NCBI GenBank assembly: GCA_029007415.1
Contig: JAQXHT010000032.1
Coordinates: forward strand, 1-6,796
DNA length: 6,796 nucleotides
Direction of reading: 5' to 3'
From: a bacterium
GTDB taxonomy: Bacteria > Bacillota_I > Bacilli_A > RF39 > UBA660
The translations under genes and the position numbers were made by a program. The notes beneath the pieces are model-generated. The model was not told where the DNA came from and made no database searches. It was given only the letters and a program-made list of their open reading frames with translations. Of the stretch, positions 1-5,964 are shown one piece after another (the first letter of the stretch is position 1; every line of letters starts with the position of its first letter).

Positions 1-378
1 ATCAAAATTTATGATGTATACCTAGTAAATTACAAAGACATTTGTTATACTGGAGCTAACGAAGACGAAATGCTATTATCAATGTTAACAGCACAAACTG
101 ATGAAGAATTAAAGAAGATAACTGGTAATAGTAAGAAAGGATTGGTCATAATGGATGAAATTGAAAAATTGAAGCTAAATGATGAATTTAATGCCTGGTA
201 TAATGCTGAAAAGGTAGAGGAAAAGTGTCGAAACTCTGCTTATTCAGAAGGAGAAAAAAATAAACAATTAGAAATCGCTAAGAGTTTGTTAAATACAGAT
301 ATGCCTATTAATGAAATAAGTAAGCACACCGGACTTTCTATTAGTGAACTAGAAGAAATTTCTAATAATAAAAGTTAA
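1..378 (+). CDS. Rpn-family PD-(D/E)XK nuclease/putative transposase, C-terminal part (5' end outside window)
   Basis: The frame is open from base 1, so the gene starts upstream and only its last 125 residues are visible. An internal ATG at 70 is probably not the start, because family-like sequence (IKIYDVYLVNYKDICY) precedes it. The arrangement of an aliphatic/aromatic strand, an acidic 'ML.A.T.EEL' helix, a 'MDEIEKLKLNDEFNAWY' helix, a charged linker and a final 'EIAKSLLN...EISKHTGLSISELEEI' helix-turn-helix-like tail is typical of the Rpn/PDDEXK_2 family (recombination-promoting nucleases, often annotated as transposases). The tail resembles the 'I..IS..TGLS..EI' end shared by many members. 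The PD-(D/E)XK catalytic residues would lie upstream and cannot be checked. Family members are usually about 250-300 aa and multi-copy in a genome. The tail is repeated just downstream at 420-671. The family assignment comes from pattern recognition of the tail only. Confidence 0.7.
   Translation: MKIYDVYLVNYKDICYTGANEDEMLLSMLTAQTDEELKKITGNSKKGLVIMDEIEKLKLNDEFNAWYNAEKVEEKCRNSAYSEGEKNKQLEIAKSLLNTDMPINEISKHTGLSISELEEISNNKS
133..366 (+). repeat. Direct repeat copy 1 (3' end of Rpn-family gene)
   Basis: This is the upstream copy of an imperfect direct repeat, matched by 397-659. Both begin at AAGAAAGG; copy 2 has about 5 extra bases just after it. The first ~100 bases after the shared ATG (151-252 against 420-521) differ at 7 positions, all third codon positions. 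The middle, 253-330, differs in length and sequence. The end, 331-364 against 624-657, is identical over 34 bases. This copy is the authentic end of the longer gene. Confidence 0.85.
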
Positions 379-396
379 AACTATTAGAAGCAAGGC

Positions 397-659
397 AAGA
401 AAGGACTGTTCTGGTCATAATGGATGAGATTGAAAAATTGAAGCTAAATGATGAATTTAATGCTTGGTATAATGCTGAGAAGGTAGAAGAAAAATGTCGA
501 AATTCTGCTTATTCAGAAGGCGTTGATAATGGTGTTATTATTGGAAAAACAGAAACAAAACTAGAAATAGCTAAGCTGATGTTAAGTAACAATGAAAGTC
601 TAGATAAAATTTCTACGTATACAGGACTTTCTATTAGTGAACTAGAAGAAATTTCTAGT
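397..659 (+). repeat. Direct repeat copy 2 (orphan Rpn tail)
   Basis: This is the downstream copy of the repeat at 133-366, separated from it by about 30 bases that include the stop codon of copy 1. It is longer than copy 1, mainly because of extra codons in the variable linker. No terminal inverted repeats or target-site duplication could be seen flanking it. It therefore looks like a homologous-recombination or gene-conversion product between family members rather than a transposed unit. Confidence 0.8.
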
Positions 660-671
660 AGTAAAAATTAG
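420..671 (+). CDS. Orphan C-terminal tail of an Rpn-family nuclease (gene fragment)
   Basis: This 83-aa frame repeats the last ~76 residues of the gene ending at 378. Its first 34 residues (MDEIEKLKLNDEFNAWYN... to SEG) are identical to the upstream tail, the middle linker differs and is longer (VDNGVIIGKTETK...), and the last stretch (TGLSISELEEIS) is identical again. The nuclease domain is absent. The frame stays open upstream of the ATG to about 375, reading LLEARQERTVLVI, and homology starts near 397, so the ATG is simply inside the repeat. The only SD-like string (AAGAAAGG, 397-404) lies 15 nt from the ATG, which is too far for good initiation. It is most likely an untranslated remnant or a recombination cassette for the neighbouring gene's 3' end. 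A small independent protein cannot be excluded, since the divergence in the first 34 codons is entirely synonymous. Confidence 0.5.
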   Translation: MDEIEKLKLNDEFNAWYNAEKVEEKCRNSAYSEGVDNGVIIGKTETKLEIAKLMLSNNESLDKISTYTGLSISELEEISSSKN

Positions 672-746
672 CATGTAGTATGTATAATTAGCTACAAATT
701 GTAAAAACTAAAATAATAAATTTTTGAAAAAAATTTATATAAATAA

Positions 747-776
747 TTGACAAGTTATAAAATATCATTGTAAAAT
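747..776 (+). promoter_or_regulatory. Sigma-70/SigA-type promoter of the gatCAB-aspS operon
   Basis: A perfect -35 box TTGACA (747-752) is followed after 18 bases by TAAAAT (771-776, five of six matches to TATAAT). The upstream stretch 708-746 is almost pure A/T and could act as an UP-like element. It also contains an A/T-only hairpin (718-725 with 729-736). Transcription would start near 783, a few bases before stem I of the T-box, which is the spacing expected for a T-box leader. Confidence 0.8.
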
Positions 777-784
777 TTATTAGA

Positions 785-1012
785 AAACGTTGATGAAGAC
801 GAGTAGGAATACTTTACTTATAAGAGAAGCTGTGGTTGGTGCAAACAGTTAAGATAAAGTATTTACGAATAACACTTCGGAGTGCTTAAAGAACAAAGTA
901 GACTAAGCCGGGTAGTTCCCGTTAACAAGATAAGCGATTATCTAACCGATAATAAATTGGGTGGTACCGCGGGTAAAAGACTCGTCCCTTTACTGGGATT
1001 TAGAGTCTTTTT
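785..1012 (+). promoter_or_regulatory. T-box riboswitch leader, specifier AAC (Asn)
   Basis: All main parts of a transcription-attenuating T-box are visible. Stem I starts with GATGAAGAC (792-800) and the loop-E half GAGTA (801-805). A 9-bp helix joins 808-816 to 855-863. The AG bulge AAGAGA (822-827) and distal loop GGTTGGTGCAA (834-844) follow. On the 3' side the loop-E GAA (867-869) is followed by one base and then the specifier AAC (871-873) and A874. This matches the GAA-N-XXX-A order I recall from the B. subtilis glyQS leader (GAA-A-GGC-A). Stem III candidates are CGGG/CCCG (909-912 with 918-921) and GATAA/TTATC (929-933 with 938-942, GCGA loop). The T-box proper, GGGTGGTACCGCGGG (959-973), presents UGGU (962-965) to the tRNA 3' end, and its GGG (959-961) can pair with CCC (986-988) to form the antiterminator. 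AAC predicts sensing of uncharged tRNA-Asn, which fits the downstream transamidation genes. Confidence 0.95.
975..1012 (+). terminator. T-box-controlled intrinsic terminator
   Basis: AAAAGACTC (975-983) pairs with GAGTCTTTT (1003-1011), and the helix continues inside as TCCC (985-988) with GGGA (995-998) across a small asymmetric bulge. The 3' arm runs into a T-rich end with further T's at 1011-1017. CCC (986-988) is shared with the antiterminator, so the two structures exclude each other. This is the switch element of the leader just upstream of gatC. Confidence 0.9.
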
Positions 1013-1040
1013 CGTTTTCAAAAAAGAAAGGACTGATAAA

Positions 1041-1349
1041 GTGATAACTAAAGAAATGTTAAAAGATTATGCTAGAAAGCTAATGTTTGATATGGATGAT
1101 AATGAATATGAAACATTGCAAGATGAATTTGCAACAATTCTTAAACAGATGGAGTTAATTGAAAATATACCTAATATTAAAGAAACAGAACCATTGTTTT
1201 ATCCGTACATTTCAAACGAAACAAAATTAAGAAATGACGAAGTAAATGAAATGGAAATGCTTTCTGTCAGTGAGGTATTAGCTAATACAGATCATCAAGT
1301 AAGAGATCAAGTAAAAGTACCAAGGGTGGTGGATAGTGATGAATTATAG
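1041..1349 (+). CDS. gatC: Aspartyl/glutamyl-tRNA(Asn/Gln) amidotransferase subunit C
   Basis: GatC is the small non-catalytic subunit that wraps around GatA and GatB and stabilises the heterotrimeric amidotransferase. The 102-residue product, read from GTG 1041, has the family's usual length and plan: an N-terminal helix (ITKEMLKDYARKLMF), a second amphipathic helix (EYETLQDEFATILKQME), the central 'TEPLFYPY' belt, then KLRNDEV and the C-terminal EVLANT...VKVPRVVD. I chose GTG 1041 because AAGAAAGG (1024-1031) lies about 9 nt upstream, and because a longer frame back to GTG 882 would run through the T-box and its terminator hairpin. It is the first gene of the operon. Its last 11 bases overlap gatA if gatA starts at ATG 1339. 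Confidence 0.93.
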   Translation: MITKEMLKDYARKLMFDMDDNEYETLQDEFATILKQMELIENIPNIKETEPLFYPYISNETKLRNDEVNEMEMLSVSEVLANTDHQVRDQVKVPRVVDSDEL

Positions 1350-2787
1350 AAAAAGTTTAATTAGCGATTTAAGATATGAACTTGATAATGGAAATGTTAC
1401 TAGTGAGGAGTTATTTAATGAAGCAAATCAACTTGCCCATAAATATCAAGCTACTTATAATTCTTTTGTTACTATCTGTGATAAATGCAAGATAAAGAAA
1501 AGGACTAGTCCGTTAGCAGGAATACCATATGCTTTGAAAGATAATATTTCTACTAGCAATATCTTAACAACTGCTTCTAGTAATATCTTAAAGAATTATG
1601 TTCCAGTTTATGATGCAACCGTTTATAAAAAATTAAAAAATGCTGGAGCAGTCTTAGTTGGGAAAACAGTCCTTGATGAATTAGCAATGGGAGGAACTGG
1701 TACTACCGGTCACACTGGTATTGTTAGAAATCCTTATGACGCAACAAGAGAAATCGGTGGTTCTAGTGCTGGAAGTGCGGCTGTTGTATCTTTAGGAATA
1801 GTTCCTTTTGCTCTTGGAAGTGATACGGGGGACTCGATTAGAAAACCAGCTGCTTTCGGTGGTGTCGTTGGCTTTAAACCGACTTATGGTTTGGTATCAC
1901 GTTATGGTTTATTTGCTTTCGCATCAAGTCTTGACCATGTTGGTTGTTTTGCAAGAAGTGTTAAAGATGTAGCAACTGTTATTAACACTATTAAAGGTTA
2001 TGATATTCATGATATGACAACTTATCAAGATGATAGTGACTTACTAGAAAACATCGATGAACCGCTTGCTGGTAAGAAGCTATTCTATATTAAAGAAATA
2101 GTTGATCGAAGTTTATATGATACTGATGATAAAGAACTAATGGAAGTTTTAGATAATTTTTATTCTTTATTAGAAAGATTAAAAACTAGGGGAGTAGAAG
2201 TTGTTGAAATATCAATTGATAAAGCCTTATTAGAAGCGATATATCCAACTTATATGACCATCTCTTGTGCGGAAGCTACTAGTAATAATTCTAACTTAAC
2301 TGGTATAGCTTTCGGTAATAGAGTTAATAAAGATGATGTTAATTCCTTAATAATCGCTACTAGAACAGAAGGCTTTTCAGAACTTATTAAACGTCGTTTT
2401 GTACTAGGAAGTTATATTCTACAGAAAGAAAATCAAGAGAAACTTTATCTAAATGCCTGTCGTGTTAGAAGATTATTAGTAGAAAAATTAACAGAACTAT
2501 TTACTTCGTATGATGGTCTTATCTTACCATGTAGTGGTGGAGCTGCTCCAAAATTTGATGATGCTACAGACAAGTTAAGTGATAAATATTTATTATTAGA
2601 AAATCATATGGCTTTAGGAAACTTTGGTGGTTTTCCATCAATTACTATTCCATCTGGTTTTGTTAGTGATTGTCCGATTGGTATTAACATCACTAGTGGT
2701 ATAAAAGAAGATAAGAAAGTATTAAATATTGCTAATGAAATAGAAAAATTAACAGGGCTTAAAGGGCAAATTGGAGGTGAAGAATAA
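1339..2787 (+). CDS. gatA: Aspartyl/glutamyl-tRNA(Asn/Gln) amidotransferase subunit A (amidase)
   Basis: GatA hydrolyses glutamine and supplies ammonia, through a channel, to GatB for conversion of Asp-tRNA(Asn) and/or Glu-tRNA(Gln). The 482-aa product is full length for the amidase-signature family. Numbering from ATG 1339, the Ser-cisSer-Lys triad is Lys67 (PYALKDNI), Ser142 (GGSSAGSA) and Ser166 (DTGDSIRKPA). The intervals of 99 and 24 residues to the nucleophile match those I recall for S. aureus GatA (K79, S154, S178). VVGFKPTYGLVSRYGL and the C-terminal GGFPSITIPSGF also fit. The oddity is Asp165 (GAC, 1831-1833), where the family has Gly in TGGSIR; one G-to-A change from GGC would explain it. 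GTG 1336 is an alternative start, but ATG 1339 lies at better spacing from AGGGTGG (1323-1329). The gene overlaps gatC, and its stop overlaps the gatB start as TAATG. Confidence 0.96.
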   Translation: MNYRKSLISDLRYELDNGNVTSEELFNEANQLAHKYQATYNSFVTICDKCKIKKRTSPLAGIPYALKDNISTSNILTTASSNILKNYVPVYDATVYKKLKNAGAVLVGKTVLDELAMGGTGTTGHTGIVRNPYDATREIGGSSAGSAAVVSLGIVPFALGSDTGDSIRKPAAFGGVVGFKPTYGLVSRYGLFAFASSLDHVGCFARSVKDVATVINTIKGYDIHDMTTYQDDSDLLENIDEPLAGKKLFYIKEIVDRSLYDTDDKELMEVLDNFYSLLERLKTRGVEVVEISIDKALLEAIYPTYMTISCAEATSNNSNLTGIAFGNRVNKDDVNSLIIATRTEGFSELIKRRFVLGSYILQKENQEKLYLNACRVRRLLVEKLTELFTSYDGLILPCSGGAAPKFDDATDKLSDKYLLLENHMALGNFGGFPSITIPSGFVSDCPIGINITSGIKEDKKVLNIANEIEKLTGLKGQIGGEE

Positions 2788-4223
2788 TGTATGACGTTGT
2801 TATTGGACTAGAAGTACATTGTGAGTTAGAAACAAATTCTAAGAACTTTTCTAGCAGTGAGAATAGTTACACTAAAATTCCTAATATTCATGTTTCACCT
2901 GTTGACTTAGGACTTCCAGGCATCTTACCAGTTGTTAATGAAAAAGCTTGTTATAATGCTTTACGAACCGCGATGGCTCTTCACTGCGAAAATCCTGATG
3001 TTATAATGTTTGATCGTAAGAATTATTTTTATCCTGACCTTCCTAAAGGATATCAATTAACACAAGTTACCAAACCAATGGGAAGAAATGGTTATCTTGA
3101 TATTATGGTAGAAGGAAAGATAAAGAGAGTATTAATTCATCAGTTACATCTAGAGGAAGATACAGCTAGTTTAGAACATGATAAAAACTATTCCTTGATA
3201 GACTATAACCGTAGTGGTGTTCCTTTAATTGAAATAGTAACAGAACCTTGTCTTACTAGTAGTTTAGAAGCAGTTACATTCTTAGAAGATTTAAAAGATG
3301 TATTTTTATATCTTGGTGTAAGTGAAGCTAAGACTGATAAAGGACAAATGCGCTGTGATGTAAACATTTCTTTAAAAGAAAAAGGTAGTGACAAGCTAGG
3401 TACTAAAGTAGAAATGAAGAATATTAACTCCTTTAGTAGTGTTAAACAAGCGATTGAATACGAAATTAAAAGACAAAGTGAAGCCTTAGCGAATGGTGAA
3501 AAAATAATTCAAGAGACAAGACGTATAGATGAGATAGGAAAAACACACTCAATGCGTGAGAAAGTGGATGCTATTGATTATAAATACTTTGTTGATGCTA
3601 ATTTACCACCTGTTAAAATAACAGATGCAAAGAAACAAGAATTGAAAGAGTCAATTCCAGTCTTAAAATTAGATAGAATAATGACTTATCAAAATGATTT
3701 AGGACTAGATTATTATGACGCTAGTGTTATTGCTAAAAATCGTAAATTAGCTGATTACTTTGAAGAAGTAGTTAAGAGTGTCAAAGATATTTCTTTAGCA
3801 GTTAACTTTGTAACAACTAGTATTTTATCAACCTTAAATAAATTAGAAATAACTTTAGATGAGTTTTATATTACTCCTTCAATGTTGAGTGGTTTAATAA
3901 ACTTAGTAAGTGCTGATAAATTATCACTAGATCATGCTAAGAAGATACTTTATAAAGCAATCGAAGAAAAGATAGAACCAGTTAAGTTAATTGAGAAAGA
4001 AAACTTATCGCAAATTAATGATAAAGAAGAACTAGTTAAATATATAAAAGATGAATTTACTAAGTATAATTTACAAGTTGAACAATATATTAAAGAAGAT
4101 AATATGTCAGTAATTAATTTCTTTATGGGAAAAGTAATGGTAGCTACTAAAAGACAAGCTAACCCTAATATGACAAGAGAATTAATTAAAGAAGAATTAG
4201 AGAGGATGAAGAAAAATGATTAA
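2787..4223 (+). CDS. gatB: Aspartyl/glutamyl-tRNA(Asn/Gln) amidotransferase subunit B
   Basis: GatB binds the misacylated tRNA, activates its side-chain carboxylate by ATP-dependent phosphorylation and transfers ammonia from GatA. The 478-aa product is the standard size. The cradle/kinase domain (about 1-290) shows IGLEVHCEL (Glu9, His11), DLGLPGILPVVN, FDRKNYFYPDLPKGYQ, HLEEDTAS (His121 to Ser128), YNRSGVPLIEIVTEP, MRCDVNISL, GTKVEMKNINSF and QETRRIDE. A helical linker follows, then the tRNA-binding YqeY-like tail (about 325-475) ending in INFFMGKVMVATKRQANPNM, close to the family's GxxVGQxMKxTxGQANP. A strong GGAGGTGA (2773-2780) lies 6 nt before the ATG. The start overlaps the gatA stop by 1 nt and the 3' end overlaps aspS by 8 nt, so translational coupling is likely. 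No disrupted motif was seen. Confidence 0.97.
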   Translation: MYDVVIGLEVHCELETNSKNFSSSENSYTKIPNIHVSPVDLGLPGILPVVNEKACYNALRTAMALHCENPDVIMFDRKNYFYPDLPKGYQLTQVTKPMGRNGYLDIMVEGKIKRVLIHQLHLEEDTASLEHDKNYSLIDYNRSGVPLIEIVTEPCLTSSLEAVTFLEDLKDVFLYLGVSEAKTDKGQMRCDVNISLKEKGSDKLGTKVEMKNINSFSSVKQAIEYEIKRQSEALANGEKIIQETRRIDEIGKTHSMREKVDAIDYKYFVDANLPPVKITDAKKQELKESIPVLKLDRIMTYQNDLGLDYYDASVIAKNRKLADYFEEVVKSVKDISLAVNFVTTSILSTLNKLEITLDEFYITPSMLSGLINLVSADKLSLDHAKKILYKAIEEKIEPVKLIEKENLSQINDKEELVKYIKDEFTKYNLQVEQYIKEDNMSVINFFMGKVMVATKRQANPNMTRELIKEELERMKKND

Positions 4224-5961
4224 GAATAAATATCGTGATTGCCATGCTGGCAGTTTAAGAGAAAAAGATATAGATAAAGAAGTAGTAGTAGCAGGGTTCA
4301 TTGAAAATATAAGAGATCATGGTGGAGTAATCTTTGTTGATTTAAGAGACTTTTATGGAACACTACAATTAGTTAGTAATGATGATAAGATGTTTGATGA
4401 TTTAACAAGAGAGTCATCTGTTACTGTTAAAGGAATTGTTCGTAAAAGAGATGAAGATGATTATAACGATAGAATTGAAACTGGTACTATTGAATTACTA
4501 GTTAGTTCCATAGAGATACTTGGTAAGAGTAAGAATGTTTTGCCTTTTGAAATAATGACTAGTAAAGAAGTAGCTGAAGATGTAAGACTTAAATATCGTT
4601 ACTTAGACTTAAGAAATCCGAAAGTTAAATCATCTATTCTTTTCCGTAATAAAGTAATTCACTTTTTAAGAAACTTAATGGAAGAAGACGATTTTATTGA
4701 ACTACAAACTCCTATTTTAACTTCATCTTCTCCAGAAGGTGCTAGAGACTTTTTAGTACCTAGTCGAAAATATAAAGGAAAGTTTTATGCTCTACCTCAA
4801 GCTCCTCAACAATTTAAACAATTATTAATGTGTGCTGGTTTTGATAAATACTATCAAATAGCTCCATGTTTTCGTGATGAAGATGCTAGAAGTGACCGTG
4901 TTTATGGTGAGTTTTATCAATTAGACTTTGAGATGGCTTTTGCTACTGAGGAGGATGTCTTACAAATGGGTGAGAAAGTTTTCTATGAGACGTTTAAGAA
5001 ATTTTCTAAAGATAAAGATATATCAGAACCACCATTTATTAGATTGACTTATAAAGAAGCGATGGAAAAGTATGGCTCTGATAAACCAGACTTAAGAAAC
5101 CCTTTAGTAATAATTGATTTAACAGAAGAATTTGAAGAAACTGAATTTCGTCCTTTTAGAGGTGTACCCGTTAAAGGAATAAAAGTGGAGAATTTAGCTA
5201 GTAAGAGTAATTCTTGGTTTAACGAAGTAGTTGATTATGCTAAGAGTATTGGAATGCCTGGAATTGGTTATTTAAAAGTAAATGAGGATTTATCTTTTGC
5301 TGGTCCAATTGATAAGTTTTTAACAGAAGATGAACGTGAAGCTTTAATTCTTAAGGCTGGGTTACAAAAAGATGATGTTTTATTCTTTATAGCTGATAGA
5401 AAGAAAGCTTTAGAATTAGCTGGTTCTATTAGAATGGAACTTGGTAGAAAGTTAAATCTTATGGATCCTAATAAATATGCTTTTGCTATCATTCATGATT
5501 TTCCAATGTTTGAGTGGGATGAAGAAGCAGAAAAATATACTTTTATGCATAATCCATTTAGTATGCCGAAAGGTGGGATGGAAGCACTTGACCAAAAAAT
5601 AGAAGACATTTTAGCTTATCAATTTGATTTTGTCTGTAATGGTGTTGAACTATCTAGTGGGGCTGTTAGAAATCATGACTTAGAAATCATGAAGAAAGTT
5701 TTTGCTATTGCCGGTTATGAAGAAGATGAGATTAAGAAAAGATTTAAAGCTTTATATGAGGCTTTTCAATATGGTGCTCCCCCTCATGCTGGTATGGCTC
5801 CTGGACTTGATCGTATTCTAATGATGCTTTTAGATGAAAATTCAATTAGAGAAACAATTGCTTTTCCAATGAGTGCTTCTGGAAGTGATATTTTAATGAA
5901 TGCACCAAGTAATGTTACAGAGGAACAGTTAAGAGAAGTTCATATTAAGGTAAGAGATTAA
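4216..5961 (+). CDS. aspS: Aspartyl-tRNA synthetase, bacterial type, probably non-discriminating (Asp/Asn)
   Basis: This class IIb synthetase activates aspartate with ATP and loads it onto tRNA-Asp; the non-discriminating form also loads tRNA-Asn. The 581 residues cover the N-terminal OB-fold anticodon domain (about 1-105), the catalytic core, and the bacterial GAD insertion (about 280-420). Motif 2 is FRDEDARSDRVYGEFYQLD (219-237), the flipping-loop sequence is QAPQQFK (195-201), and motif 3 is GMAPGLDRIL (526-535). In the anticodon domain, His35 (IRDHGGVIF) replaces the Leu of discriminating enzymes such as E. coli (RRDLGSLIF), and Asp81 replaces the E. coli Lys at the second known position. 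Both features point to relaxed tRNA specificity. Placement after gatCAB under an AAC T-box supports this strongly. The start overlaps gatB by 8 nt, with GAGAGG (4200-4205) as SD. The motif 2 loop has one residue more than in the E. coli-like PEFTQ form, resembling the PGEFYQLD form found in alphaproteobacterial enzymes. Confidence 0.96.
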   Translation: MIKNKYRDCHAGSLREKDIDKEVVVAGFIENIRDHGGVIFVDLRDFYGTLQLVSNDDKMFDDLTRESSVTVKGIVRKRDEDDYNDRIETGTIELLVSSIEILGKSKNVLPFEIMTSKEVAEDVRLKYRYLDLRNPKVKSSILFRNKVIHFLRNLMEEDDFIELQTPILTSSSPEGARDFLVPSRKYKGKFYALPQAPQQFKQLLMCAGFDKYYQIAPCFRDEDARSDRVYGEFYQLDFEMAFATEEDVLQMGEKVFYETFKKFSKDKDISEPPFIRLTYKEAMEKYGSDKPDLRNPLVIIDLTEEFEETEFRPFRGVPVKGIKVENLASKSNSWFNEVVDYAKSIGMPGIGYLKVNEDLSFAGPIDKFLTEDEREALILKAGLQKDDVLFFIADRKKALELAGSIRMELGRKLNLMDPNKYAFAIIHDFPMFEWDEEAEKYTFMHNPFSMPKGGMEALDQKIEDILAYQFDFVCNGVELSSGAVRNHDLEIMKKVFAIAGYEEDEIKKRFKALYEAFQYGAPPHAGMAPGLDRILMMLLDENSIRETIAFPMSASGSDILMNAPSNVTEEQLREVHIKVRD

Positions 5962-5964
5962 TAT

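Noticed and set aside
674..696. Inverted repeat TGTAG...CTACA after the orphan Rpn tail
   Set aside because: A 5-bp stem with a 13-base loop and no T-tract is too weak to call a terminator or a mobile-element end.
867..873. Dual-codon T-box (GAA for Glu plus AAC for Asn), as reported for C. acetobutylicum
   Set aside because: There the two codons overlap by a one-base shift. Here GAA and AAC are separated by one base (GAATAAC), and GAA occupies the conserved loop-E position, so a second specificity is not supported.
882..1040. N-terminal extension of GatC from GTG 882
   Set aside because: It runs through the T-box specifier stem, antiterminator and terminator, has no GatC-like residues and no SD. 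GTG 1041 gives a normal-length GatC with a good SD.
3203..3394. 63-aa frame on the minus strand
   Set aside because: It lies entirely inside gatB, antisense to conserved motifs, and has no recognisable features.
5268..5492. 74-aa frame on the minus strand
   Set aside because: It is antisense to the GAD insertion of aspS, with no SD or family resemblance.
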